Shown here piece after piece: positions 11,791 to 25,355 of a stretch of 64,000 nt of DNA; the first letter of the stretch is position 1; each line of letters opens with the position of its first letter. Below the pieces are notes generated by a model, which saw only the letters and a program-made list of their open reading frames with translations, did not search any database and was not told where the DNA came from. Both the position numbers and the translations under genes were made by a program. The DNA is from Erythrocercus mccallii (taxonomy: Eukaryota; Chordata; Aves; Passeriformes; Dicruridae), in NCBI GenBank assembly GCA_013397435.1, contig VZRG01001523.1, positions 7,212 through 71,211 on the forward strand, given 5' to 3'.

Positions 11791-14360
11791 AATTTACAAG
11801 TCCCTCATCACTTTCAATGCATGTGCTGGGAAACCGTCACCTAAATCACACTGTGGGGTCCATTTAATAGCAACACAGGCATTGTATTTCCCACAGAAAA
11901 TCCATGTGCTTGGAAAACTTTTAGTCCATGCAGTTTGACGTTAGCTAAAACATCTGAGATAAACATCTTTAGGGTGGAGAATTTGAGCTGTGGAATAAGC
12001 AGACTGAAGTCCCCTAAACTTGTTTTTTTTTTTTACAGAATTAGAAATGTGTGATAGAAGGCACATATTTCTGTGGCTGAGTCATCCCCCTGTAAACAGA
12101 GTGTCGCATTAATGCTTGCCTTGAAACACCTTCACTTGGAGCAGCCAAGCCTTGACCCTTCCAGACAGCATGAAAATATCTATATATATAGTTCCACTAG
12201 ATTTTCATACTGTCTGACCAGCTGCCAGCAGCTGCTTAGGAGTTGCCTTCCCTGGAGGCAAGGACACAAACAGGAATCTGTGTTATGGCTTCAATTTTCT
12301 CTTAAAATGTGCAATAGAATTTTGAACAAACGAGAGAGGTTAGGTGATCACAGGCTATTCTGTGATGGATGTTCTGTACCTGCTGACTGATGCAGGCTGT
12401 AAACCTGTCCCCGATGGAGCAATACTGATTTACATGAGCTGAGGATTGAGACCATTGGACTTATGTTAGACAGTGTGGCTTTTAACTCCTGTGTCCCGGG
12501 GAGTGCAGGAGAGGAAAAGCTCACCCAAGTAAAAGGCAGCTGCTTGCCTCCATGTCTGTGGCAGAACAATATTGGCCTCTTAATTTCCTACTGATTAAAC
12601 TGTAGGAAAACAAAATCTGCTTTGCCTGGAGCGATTTGGCTTGAGCTCAAAAGCTTTCTCATCAAAATGAAATATCATTTGCTGTGAAACCGTTAGCAGG
12701 AGGATAAATGTAGTTATAAAAGCAGCTATTTGTAAAACCCAAGTGGGGAGCAGCAAAATGCTGTAACTTAGGAAGAAATCTCCACAAGGGCTCTGGAGGG
12801 CAAAACTGCTTATAAAGCCCAAGATTCGTCAGGATTGTGTGATGAAACAGAATTGTTCAGCTGCCCATCACTCGGATACAGAAACATTTTCGTTACTTAC
12901 ATCTCTCTTGGCTTGTCTAAAGGGTGAGCTGGTTGGCACAGGGCTGGTGGACCCTCCAGTCTGGTATTGATGACCCCAAGCTCAGAGGGGGGGTTGGACA
13001 CAACTTGTTTGGGAAGCACGAGGTTGGAAATGGTGGTGTAACCTCTCCAACACCCACACGCTGTGACCAGCAGGGTTCAGGGCTGGAAAATGAAGTATAA
13101 CCTATATAATCCTATATAATACCTAGTAAATAGCAGGTCATTTTAGTCCTGGGAAATAGCCACAAGAGGGAGATGTGATTGGATGTGCTAAATGTATGTC
13201 TTCAATAGGCAGGCATCTTGTGAAACTGAGTATTAGTTCAGAGGTCACTAGAAATCCAGGAAAACATTTCACCACAGCAGCCTGCAGTTTTGGGGTGACC
13301 AAGTATCTGAGTTGAATTTTGGAAGTACTCTTACCATAACAAAATTGTCTGTGATGCATTTTTGCCTCAAAATCTCCCTAGTCCTAATGAAAAATTGTGG
13401 TTTTTTGGACACTGCCTGGATTACATTAATAATTTTAAGTGAAAAGAGGGGAAATGCCGAGCTCCCCAAAATCCTAACAAAATCAAGGAGTCAGTTTTTC
13501 ATTTCAGGTTGATTCAAGGAAAATTTTTGCTCAGTGAACCAAGAATTCCCTCATTCAGACAGCACAGCTGTAATTATCTTGCCCTTAAGGGCCAACTGAC
13601 CGGGTGATGCTGAAACATTTTGGAGCGTGGCTATGGAGATAGCTTGAATCTGCTTCCTGCATTCTGTGCTTTCAGTTTAAACAAAACATTTCCTGAAAGC
13701 CATCAGTCTGTCACCTTTCCCTTGTATGAGAATCATTTCGGCTAAAAATAAACCTCCTTCTGTCTCCCCTCTCTCTTTTTAGCCCCCATGTCCTCCACAA
13801 ACCCAGACTCTGGTACCAAGAGTTCTGTGGGGCTGAAGATTTAGGAAGCGTAGCCAGGGCTGTGGATACTCCCTTTAAAACCATCTCTATGCCCTTTAAA
13901 TCATCTGACTCTCGATTGTCATTGTAATAATGGGGGAAAACCTTTTTTTTTCTCCTCTTAGAGCTGCTCCTGTTACATAACTGCTAATACTGTATCTGGC
14001 TCCTCTTGCCCATCCGTGCTTGGGGCTTTCAGACCTATTTACACACAAACAGACAAACACCCATCTGAAAGTCATCTCAGGCACAAAGAAAGGATGCTTT
14101 TGCCTCCCCAAAATAACAATCACTCTGCAGGGCACTGAATAACAGTTTGATGAAGCGGGTGCCAGGTTGGTGCTTAGGTTAATCTGCTTACATCGACTAA
14201 CACAGTTGTGCAAGGGTAGAAAATACCCAGTCAAGTAAATTACATCATCCAGGGAAAAGCTATTCTAAAGAAAGCTCACGCTTTTTAAGCCTGAGCAAAA
14301 TCCTGCTCAGGTAAACATTTACATATATTTACAAGCAGAAGCTCATTGCTTTCCTTGTGG

Positions 14361-14390
14361 AAAAAAAAAAAAAAAGAAAGAAAGAAAAAG
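14361..14390 (+). repeat. A-rich tract grading into GAAA repeats
   Basis: Fifteen consecutive A residues are followed by three imperfect GAAA units and a further A run. It may be a simple-repeat expansion or the decayed tail of an inserted element; no source element is recognisable to its left. Confidence 0.8.
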
Positions 14391-17055
14391 TGGATCTTTG
14401 AAGTTTTTTGGCTAATAGAAAAATGTCTAACTAAACTAATTAACTGGGCAAGATCCAGAATTAATTAAAAACCCATTACAATTTTTCTCACATTAGTAGT
14501 ACTAAGTAGGTGAAGTCCCCAATCCAGAAGAAAGGAGATCAAGGTGTTGCTTAGCATTGTGTATAAGCAATGGCACTTCCCTGGCTGTATTGGGTCTATC
14601 TTTGAAATGCTGTAATTCCTTCTACTGTCAGACCATATTTTAAAAATCTCCATCACTTGATGCTTCACTAAAATATTCTGTTCTCTCTGCAGTCTTAAAT
14701 GCAATATGAGAAGGGGTAAAAAAATGAAATTAGGGTGGACAGGGAATTTAGAGACCATAAGAACATCTGGATTCAAATATTTAACCCCTGCTGACTTGTT
14801 TTTTTACTGTCCTGTTCAGAAATATTTTCAGTGTAAGACCTATTGTCAGTGGTGAGGCCTGAAAAGGGCTAATGGTGATGTGCCTGGCTGCCAGCAGCTC
14901 TCTGGCTCTTCTCTCCCCAGGGGAAGTGCTTGAGCTTTAGCAAAATGAAGGATGGGATCACAAGCTAAGGAAGGTTTGGTCTGAGCGGTTGCCATCATCC
15001 TGGGTCACATCCTTGGGAATTACAGCCCAGAAAGCAAGAACCACAACAGTCTCGGGAAGAGTTAAATGCCCCCACAGGTGTGTGGAAAGGTAGCAGAGGG
15101 TGTTGGAGACAGACAAGAACTTGGGGTCTCTGTTACATTCCCTGGCCCAGAGCCTGTCCCAGCTGCCTTTACACCCCTTGCTGGAAGGAAAAGGTTGTGC
15201 AGTGGCACCTGGACACATCACACAGGGGTCAAGCTCAGTGCACAGACCCCTGAACCCAGCCTTGGCAGCAGCATCATCCCCCTCCCTCCACCCTGGTTTT
15301 GCTTTTGCAGAAAGTTCTGCATCATGCCAGGAGCTCTGCTTCAGCTTTCTGTGGTTGCACTGAAAGCTCTCCTCTAGCAAAGCTCCTTGCTGCGGTTTGA
15401 GCCTTAGATTACAGTTTGGGTGCAAGTGTGTCACATTGGGAATTCCCACAGAATAGAGTAAAAGTAATGCAATTGGACTAAGTTCATATTTAAATGCAGT
15501 AGCTTTTTTTTTTTCCTAAGCCCTTGTAAACTTCACCTTGATAGAAAATTATATTTGGGTTCAAATTAATCTTTTCTTTTTTCCTCTTTTTCCTCCCAAA
15601 TTCATCTGATCAAGCCCTTGTCAGTTTTAAGAATACCCAGCTAATCCATTTATACTAATTATCTTTTGGAATAATCTTATCTTATTACCTTTCCCTCCCA
15701 TCCCTTTTCCTCCTCTTTTTCCTGTGGTCTTGATTCACTTTGGCTTCAAGTCCCATGAAATGAGAACAGCCACATTAGTAACAATAAATGGATAAGGTTT
15801 CTGCAAGGGTAATTGAGCCTTTTAGGATTTTATCTGCCTGACCATGTTAGCAAAAGGACTATTAAGCAAATGTGAAATTTAAAATGAGGTATTGTGTATG
15901 ATATATTGGCTTCTACGGTGCACCCACTGTGATGAGCTGGATGGGTGATTCATCATTTCAAGGCTTAGTAGTGCTCAAGAGCTGGACAAGGCAGCATTAA
16001 TCAGGTTCTCCACACTGACTGCCCAGTCCTGGACTGCTCCAACCCAGGTCTCCTCTGCCTCTCCCTTCTCACATATCCACCAGTTTGATCTCCCAGCTAC
16101 TCCCAGGTCTGGCTTCAGACCATCACTGCAGGTAAACTCATCTATCCAATGGGTAAATACACCCACAGACATGTGTGGCAGCATGAGGGTCACAATATCA
16201 TGTCCATGCTATTCTGTGAGTCACATTGAGTCCTTGTGTTCATAAGAACAAGGAAAATCCTTAATAAGTGTTATTATTATTGGTATTTAGTGACACTCTT
16301 GTCACTGGCATAGATGTTCTTCCCATGTAAGCATATATTAAATGCCCATTTAAAATCTTCAATCTATTTTTTTTCTATGCTACAAATGAGCTGATAAATG
16401 ATTGCAGCCTCTTGGGATTATAACATGAATTGACATTCAAAAAAAAAAAAGTTCCAGCTCCATCTGTTTAGGTTACATAACTCATGATCTCAAGCAATCT
16501 CAGGGGCAGGATTTTCTGCATAAATAGTACAATTTCCAGTAAGGAGATTAAGGCTTCTTTGCTGGGAAAGGAAGAAATTACCAAAAAAGCTGTCATGTCA
16601 ATGGACACAAATAAATCATGTTCCAAAATACACAGGAAGACAAATTTATGTCATTTCGTCCCTCTGCCTCAGATGCTCCCTCCCCACCTGTCAGAAAAAA
16701 GCATTTTGCCACAAAATATCATTCATCCTTTAAACATTGATGAAACGTGTTTAGCTCTATTTTCCACGTTTTAACTCCTTAAAAACCAGTGCTACTAATA
16801 TTAACACTGTACATTTTTACAGTTTTAATCCAAGTGCTTTTTTTATAACATCTGGACTTCAGTAAATCCAAGCGCTGGGAAGCATAAAATCTATTCCACC
16901 AGGATAAAGAGAGGCACTCAGAGCAGCTACCATGGGGCAGCCTGGCAGCAAATCCTGCTGTGTGTGATGGAGAGAAAAGCTCTCCCCCAGCATCTGACAG
17001 CGCCGTGGTCGTGCTCCACGAAAGCGCAAGAGTTTTAGGTTAAAAACACACCATT

Positions 17056-17083
17056 TGTGTGTGTGTGTGTGTGTGTGTGTGTG
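17056..17083 (+). repeat. (TG)14 microsatellite
   Basis: Fourteen uninterrupted TG dinucleotides lie in intergenic sequence. The tract is likely to vary in length between individuals. Alternating purine and pyrimidine can adopt Z-DNA, but nothing here indicates a role. Confidence 0.95.
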
Positions 17084-20000
17084 AGTAAGGAGAAAACTCC
17101 TGGTTTGGCCTCTTTCTGCACACAGACGGGCAAGTGTTTCTGCAGACAGACTGTTACCACACGTCACATCCTCCCGAGGCAAAGCTGCCATTAAAAAGCT
17201 GCTGGCAGAAAGTGTTTATTAAAGAAACTCACAAGGCAGCGATGGCAGCCCTGCCCCACAGCCAGCACTGCACAGGGTCACTGCCCCAGCAAAAATTCTC
17301 CTTGCTGGAGAGGGAAAAAAAGCAAAGCCCCCTTGGGAAAGACTCAGCTCAGGCTGGAGCTCTGTGCAGGGCTGGTGGGTTGCTTCTCCAGTATTGCCCA
17401 GATCTCTGCCAGGCTATGGGCTCACAACAGGGCTCACCCCTGTTTATTTTTCATTTCCTGCTGCAGCTCTTATGTGCACTAAGACTCCTCTTATCTTTTA
17501 TGTCTGAGGCTTTAGCATGAACCAAGCCATGGCTAGTCAGCAGATCCCTGTTTCCCTTCCCTGGTGTATTTTCCTTGGAAAGCCAAGTGAATCTGGTGTG
17601 TGGTTAACAAGAAATGTGCTGGTGGCTGCCATCTTGCTGCTTGTGCATTACCATCCCTCTGCTGAAAACACTTCATGCCTGAGTCATGTGTTCACCATCC
17701 CTGTGCTTTAGGGCCACTTCCATTCCTTTACTCATCCTCTGAGCTTCAGCAGCTCAGGGACTTCCAAGGATGTCCTGGGAAATCCTCCCTCTGCCTAGGC
17801 TTGGCTATTTGCTTCTGCACCAAAATGGCATGAAAACAAATGAGGAGGCACTCATGCTGCTCTCACACAAGTCTCCAGGACTCTAAAATAACTCTTTATC
17901 TCCTTGTTTCACTACAGAGGAAATGAACTTGCCCATGCTGATATGCAGAAGGGATAGAGCAGCAAAGGGGGAACTGCTTGCCTGGAAGCTCCTGTGCTCA
18001 GCAGCATCAGCAAATTGAGTCAAACTCAACATGCTTTGGAGCAGTGTCCCATTGCATTCCTGGGAAACTGCTGCTTACGGCCTACCACAGCAAAACATCA
18101 CAGAGATGACTCAGGAAAACAGAGATTATTTTGTACATGGGGGAAATACAGACTCAGTGCCATCCTGCTGCCTGTCTTCCTCTCTTCCATGCACATCTCC
18201 TCAATTTGGCAATGAGAGACTCTGTCTGCAGGGGTTGGCACCCCTGCTTCCCTCCCCAGACAACAGTTTCCCATCAAAGCCCCTTTGCCTGAGCTCTACA
18301 AAACCTAATCCCAACTCCCTTGCACATCCAGCAGGGTAAATGGAGACGTGGGTTTCCTCATATTCCTGGAGATAAACTGAATACTGAAGGCGAAAACCCT
18401 GGGTTTCCCTGTTCTGTGGCTCTGTGGTCACTGTCAGTGCTACAGTGCTACAGAGAGAACTGACTGAAGAGTTGCAAAATGCCATTGCACGTATGACTGA
18501 CTATGAACATTTCCCATCATCTGAAAAGAGAAAGGACAACTTCTGGGCTGGTCAAGAAGAGAGGAGAGCAGTTGCTGGAAGAGGAGCTGCCTAGGAGCAG
18601 AGCCAATGACCTGAACCCAGACCCATTTACCCTCCTGCCATGCAGAAGCTGCAGTCATTTCCTAAAGGTCAAAATGGTGTTATAGCAGGACATGAACTCT
18701 GGTGTTTCAGAGGGATGGATCAATACTCATGGCATGGGAAAGTGGCCAGAGATGAGGCAGAGCTCCACTGCCACAGAGAGGGGTGGCAGCACTGTGTGCC
18801 TTGCAAGACAGTTTACAATATGGACTTGCTAATGTACTTATGCTTTAATTGCTATTTAGCAATGAGGTGTTTGGGAGGAGCCACCCAGACAGGAGAGATT
18901 AGAGAGGGCCAACAGAAGAAGAGATGCTAATCGATGAGATGATGGACTTTCTCTGGTCTGATATGTTGGCTAACTCCAGGAAATTCTTTTTTTCCTCATA
19001 CCCTTCCTATAAGCCAGCAAGAGCTTGGTCTGATTTCACTGATATTCAGCACTTTGAAGGTGGCCACATCCAACATCAGGATGTGTCTGGCACTGGCCAC
19101 AGCCCTGGGACCAGCAGCTGCCTCTGCTTAGCAGCACTTTTCAGGTGATTATCCATCTGCACCATTAATGTTCTTGCACTGAGATGTGTGGTTTTATAAT
19201 TTATTTTAAAGAATAAACCAGTCGTGCTGTCTCAGACATGATTGACAGAACTTCATTACTCTCTCCATGGGGCTGCAGCAGCAATTTCTTCACCATCACA
19301 TGCAGCAGAGGCTGCGGGACGCTCACAAGCTACAGAAACTCTGAGGTCATGCGGAAACTTTTCACATTAATGAGGCCTCCTGAACAGAATTCTGTTCTGC
19401 AAAATAAACATTGCTCCTGGGTAGTTTTTGCTCATTTAGGTCACTTTCAGCCATTTTCTACCATGAGTTTGCTTAGCAGGGAAAAACAATAAAAGTTGTA
19501 TGATGCAAGCTACTTGTCTTTTCTTGATGGGGTAAAAACATATGAGGGACTTTTTATTTGTAAAAAAACCTCTGTTAGGAAGATTGTGGTTACCTCATTG
19601 ATCTGTGAATTTGGAAACTGCGAATCCCTGAGAAACTGACTGGTCATCTACGTCATTTAGAAGAAGTCAGCGGGCTGAAATTAACCTTTGGGTTGAGCCA
19701 AGCCTACTTTGAGGGGGAAAGGTGTGGGTTTTGTTGGGTTTTATTATTGTGGCTCTTTTCTCACATCTCTGATTTTCCACTGAGAAGCCACAGAGTTGGA
19801 GCAGGCTGCCTGTCCCTGCCTTTCCTGCAGCCCAATGCACTGGGGACACCTCACATGGGCTCTGCCCCCTCCTCTGCACATACCTGTGGGGAGGAAAGGT
19901 CACACCAAGATGCCACGTAAGGGGCACTTCTCAGCCTGGCTCTAGCCAGGCTGGCTAGAGAGGAGCCTCAGATGTCTCTGAGGTAATTCCCTAAGGCATT

Positions 20001-23000
20001 GATTTTTGTTCGTTCATTTTCAAGCTCATATCAATGAAAAACCTTTCAGAAGAGTTCCTGTTACACCGGAATGGATTCTGCCCTGTTGGAAAGCCACACT
20101 CTACTCCTGCAATTAGACTTTTCTTCTGCTGCTTTGGGAGAAGTTGTTCAGCTGCTGGTCCTATCAATAATCCACAAGCTGCTGTACTTGGGCCTACGCT
20201 TGCTTTTACCTGGGGGAGATTGCAGCAGTGCTGCCTTCTCTCACTTTTGCGTAACAGTTCCAGTAAAATAAATGAGTAGTAGAGATGCTATTGCTACAAT
20301 CCTCTTGCATTTTTAAAAAGGAAGTCATGAGATGGTGATGAAATTTAACTGGTTTTTGGCCCTGCCATCCAGTTTTTTGATGACGTGCTTTGTTCATGAT
20401 GAACCAAGGGCTTCTCAACTGAAAATGAAAATTACATCCATGAACGAACTTTTTTTGTCCTTTCCAAGACAATGGGAAAACCAAAAATTGATTCGCTTGT
20501 GTGTCTCTCTCTGTTGTGTGCATGAATACCAATATGTACTAAAGGTTTGCCCTGAGCACAAGCAGTCAGCATAAACAAATTTTCATTTGGTTCTGAAAAT
20601 GGTGAGGTCTGTGGTCATTCTTATCTAGATCAGGTTCCTACAAGGTCTTTGTTTCCCACGCTCATGCGTTGCCTCTTATTGATGAACATTTCATTATTTA
20701 GCACATGATCTCAGATAGCAAAGTGAGGTTTGATGCACCAGCTTTGTCATTATGGTTCTGAATTCTGCTTACTCGGTTCCTTGGCCAACTCCTTCCATCC
20801 TGTGTTGACGTCTTGTAAACCCTAGGGTTTCCTGGACTCTGAAATGCTAGGCTAGTTTGTTCCTACCAGAACCATGCCAAAGTCTTCATTAACAATATGG
20901 GAATGCCCCCAGCCCATTCTATGCCTCCATTATATTACTTTTTCTGATTTTCCTACCTGCCAAAGTGTTCTGACAACCCAGAACTTGTGGTCCTTGTTTC
21001 ACTGCCCTACACTTCACCCTTCCACAGTATCTCCAGCTAAAGGAAAGAAGTTTGAAGAAAGAAATGGCTGGAAAGCCATGAAAGGGGATGCTGGTCTCTC
21101 GCTGCTGGCTTAGGTGGGTAGCACTAAGGAGAAGACACCAGGCAGAATGCTCAGATGCTGCTTTGTGGCCAAATAACTGGAGCTGTTCAGTTGCTGCCCA
21201 TCCTCAGCTCTTACTTGGCCTTGACTTTTTGTGACAGGAGTTGTTCTGCTGGAAAGTACCTATTACACCTTTCCTAAGTGGAGAGCTCAGTGTCTCTTTC
21301 AAAGAACCACATCCACAAACTATTTATGTATCTAGGTCCAACTGATTTTTATCTCAGCTGCCTGCATACATTTGCATATCTGGACCTGAGTATTTTGTCT
21401 GTGGTCATGCAGGAAGTCTATGGTAAGCAGAGAAGTGAAAACACAACGCAAGCTAAAGCTATAAGTACTGTAACCACTCTTCCCTTTGCTGGGAATTTTT
21501 TGGGAGCTGGAGAAGATCTCAGTCTGCTGTGAATAATAGCAGTATGTTGCCTCTGCATTTTAATATTTGGCTTTAAATTAAAACCCCATATTGCTGCAGC
21601 AAATGATGCCTATTGATTATCCTCGCAGAAGCTGGAGAGCTCATTTCAGCTGGCACTGCTGTGGCTGAAAGCCAGTGCTGCAATTGATCATTTAATTAAC
21701 TGGAAGAAAATTAAAGGAACTGTAATCTGTGTCTCAGGTCTGTTGTTATCAAGCTGGCAAAGTGCTTGTTTCTGCCTAGAGCAACGATCAGCTCCTTGAC
21801 CCTGTGATTCAGAAACATCAGTTTAGGCATCCCCCCTCACCTGCCCACCTGGATTTCTGCAAGGCAAGAAGCAACACAGCTGGATCTTTTCTCCATCTTC
21901 TTGTGCTTCCCAGGTTCTTCACGGGTACCTCTCACAGTGGGCTGGACCAGCTAAACCCACCTCTAACCACCTCTGTGAAGATGAGATTAATGTGAAGAAC
22001 CATGAAGGTTCTAGATTAGTAGGTGGAAAATCTGGAAAGTTTGGAAGAAAAAGGGATGTAGTATGGAAGTCATTAGAGGCTGAAATGAGAACACGGGAGC
22101 TCTTGAGTTCAACATTTCCTTAAAGGGATCAAGATATTGATTTCTATTTTGCTGCTTCAAATAAGTAAGAAGGAACAGTGCGTCCGAGAGAGAAATTACC
22201 GGTCCTGAAAATTTGGCAAGCTCTTCAAGCTTTGGCTTAAACAAGCAATTTGAGTGGTCTGTGAACACAGAGAGGAAAAAAAGAAAGATGTAAGAAGGCA
22301 TTGTTTTAACAATTGTGTTGCCATATCAAGAGAATAAAGACAGCTGCTTCGAACTTGTCTTTGCATGCCCAAGTAATGTGTTAATTACCTCATTCCCCTA
22401 TAAATGCCTACAGTCCTCCAAAAGGCATGTTAAAACAGACATAGTCATTAAAGTTTGCACTGCATAGTCTAATATGTTGCTGGGAAAACAAACAAACAAA
22501 TAAAACCTCAAGCCCTTTGTCTTTTAGCTAGATCCAAGTTGGGGAAATGTTAGGCAGAAACATTTAAGAAACTGTATAATTGGAAAGAAAGTGTATTTTA
22601 ATGTCAAAACAGGAAAAACCCCAATCAGAATTTGAAACTTCTGTATGTTGGATCAGGCGAAAGAGTTTGGTCACTTTTACATTTTCATTACAAGTGCAGC
22701 CCATTTAATTTCTTCTTTCAATTCATTTTGGGCTCTTTCTTGCTCTGTGTGAGAAACTTGTGGTCCAGGCTGTAAAATAACAAAGAGGGATGGAGGAATC
22801 AAAAGGATCAAAAGAAGGAAAGAGAAGCCTCTTTCTGAATGTTCCTGTGGATCATAACTAGCTGTAGGAATCAGAAATCTGCATGAAATTGAACCACTCC
22901 TTCTGAGAAAGGCATATTCCCTCTGCTCTGGGTTATAACTCATGCAAAGACTCTCCCCATTCACGCTGCTGCTACTAGCTGCTCATCTGGCTTCCCTTCC

Positions 23001-25052
23001 CTGTCCTCAAAGTGTTTCACTTGTGTTTGTAGTGCCTTCAAAAGGGAAGCAGTGCAGAGAAGAAAGTAAAACTAGCCCGGTAGGTCTGAGGTTTTACAAG
23101 CTGATTGGCATATGGGGAGTGTCCTGCTGGCTCCAGAGATGTGGGTTAAAACCACTTTGTTGGTCACAAGGAGAACCAGCTGGCATCCTGCTTCCCGGTG
23201 TGATGACAGACTGTGCTGCCCTGGTCACCACAGCCTCAAAAGAAGGCTATGCTTGGAGTGTGTGAGCAGAGCAGAGGAGGAAAAGGAGGTGTCTGTGTCT
23301 CCATCTCACACAGTGAGACTGGTGGCCATGCAAACAGTGCTTGGCAAGCTTAGGAGTACTCAGGATCACACCGAGGAACACCAAACCCACTGTTCAGGCT
23401 GCTCCCACTCTGAGTGGGGAAGACTCTGCCCAAATCTCTTTTGCCTGATTTGGTAAGAGGATTTAAACCCAGCTCCTTCATGTTCCTGAGTGTTCCTCTG
23501 TAAACTGTAGTTAAGGGGCTAAATTGAAACAGCTCTCAGAGGAGAGACAAAGTGAAGCTTTGAACAAGTTGTTGCCAAATCTTGCTCTGAGCTGGACAGG
23601 ACAGAGGCTGAACAAGCATCTCTGACCTCCAAGAGAGCACTTTATGCCCCAGACATCAGCTGCTCTTTCCAAGTCCCATTGCTGTGCTTTGCTGTAGGGT
23701 GGAGTTATCAGACAGGGATCCTGAGCACAGACATACTTTGAAAGCCAAAACCTGGACCTGGCTTTGACAAGGTTCTTTTACACTGCGGTTGTCTCAGTTG
23801 CTCCCTCCTCAGCTGCTTCCTGAGGGTTCCAGATCTGACAGTTCACTGCAAGGGGAGCTAGATTTCACGCACAGAACACAGTGGATTCCTCCGCTCAGCA
23901 CTGTGACAAAGGATTGCAAATATTGAAAATAGAAAGCCTTTCTCAAAGTGAGTTGTGTAAAGTCCTACAGGAAGCCTGGAACCAAATCTCAGTCCCCAGA
24001 GCCTTCGTTCAGGGCTTTGACCACAAACCCATCTTTTCTGTAAGGACAATTTTAAAATTCCATGCTGTTTTTTGTCCACAACAGGAAAACCACTGTACAA
24101 TTGGCAATATCTGCTCAGAAGGGACCTGGGATAGGCAGGATGCAGCCAACTGGTGAAACTGTGCAGTGTAGGCTGTTAAGTGTCTGCTTGCCTTATGCTT
24201 TCATCTGTTAAACTCCTTTCATGGGTGGAAAATCCTTCCCCAAATCTAATTGCACTGAATTGGACATAGTGCTTTTAGCACACTGCAGAATTTGTTACCT
24301 TAATGGGGTACCTGTGTAGAAACAGGTCCAGAGACTATTTCCAAATGCCTAAGTGTACACTGACCCAAGCAGGTTTTAAGAGGTGGTCATAGTTTAAAAA
24401 ATGTGGATTGTGCAGATGCGAAAGGAAAAATAAAGAAGATCTTGGCACAAGAAGGAGAGAAGGAGCACTGAGGTTAGAAAAGACCAGAGGAAAAAACCAG
24501 TTGCCAAAGGGAGATTGTGTCTCCCATCACGTACTCTCATTTCAGACAGTATTTTTTATTTGAGAAACAGCAGCATTAGGCTTCCAATACCAATGGTTTT
24601 GTTTGAATTCGATTCAAATTTCAGTTCATTTTTCTATTGTGAAATGAGTTGACCGCCAGAGCTCTCAGGTTCTTGCACTGTTAAGCATAGTAAGTTGTAG
24701 TAACAACTATTAGCCTGTGTCACAGAGCCCTGGGTCTGCACAGCATTTGAGACCTCGTGGCATTTCTCTGTCAACTCAACACTCCACAGTGATGCTGTGA
24801 GCAAGACGGGGGGTTTTTTTGTCAAATATTTATAGACTAGAATGTACCCTTCATTATAGCTCAATTACTGAACCAATCATTGTTAATTCCCTACATGTAG
24901 GGGGCTGTACAATGAAACAAAAGCCCAGGAAAGCCAGTGCTGAGGGCGGGTTGTTTGTGGCATCCCCTGTGATGTGAGCTGCCAGCTCCGGAGAGATAAA
25001 TGGAGCTTCTCTTTAACGCCCTCTGCCCACCCCGGTGAGTCCCTGCTCAGAA

Positions 25053-25088
25053 ATGGTGAGTGATGCCTTAATGGTGAGTGATGCCTTA
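25053..25088 (+). repeat. Perfect 18-bp tandem duplication carrying GGTGAGT
   Basis: The unit atggtgagtgatgcctta is repeated twice without mismatch. Each copy contains the splice-donor-like string GGTGAGT, and a third GGTGAGT lies just upstream at about 25,034. It sits in CpG-containing, repeat-free sequence about 3 kb upstream of HIF1A. Confidence 0.9.
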
Positions 25089-25307
25089 ATTAAATCCCTG
25101 ATTTCTTCCCCGCGAAGTCAGAAGTTCTGCCGGTCGTTATTGATATGGAGATGCCTTTGGATCGTGAGAGTAAATGCCTACAGAGCCCATCACGGTGACA
25201 CCTGGCTCATCAGCAAACAGATCCGAAGCCACAGGCAGGAGCACTTCTCACACCTTCACCCCGGCTTGCTCCGCTGCCGCGGCTGCCGCTGTCCCCGCCG
25301 AGCCGTT

Positions 25308-25355
25308 TGCTGACTCATCAGCTTGTGCATTTGCCCTAATTAGTCATATGCAAAC
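25308..25355 (+). promoter_or_regulatory. Clustered AP-1/MARE-like, homeobox-like and octamer-like motifs
   Basis: The 15-mer tgctgactcatcagc at 25,308-25,322 contains the AP-1 core TGACTCA inside a MAF-type half site (TGCTGA), and its ends form a GCTGA/TCAGC inverted repeat. It is followed by TAATTAG (25,337-25,343), a homeodomain-type site, and ATGCAAAC (25,348-25,355), an octamer-like site. Three motifs within 50 bp beside a short GC-rich stretch suggest an enhancer. This is motif matching only. Confidence 0.35.

Noticed and set aside
14958..15449. 163-codon minus-strand frame
   Set aside because: There is no recognisable domain or splice context, and plus-strand frames of about 100 codons overlap it. 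This is consistent with chance.
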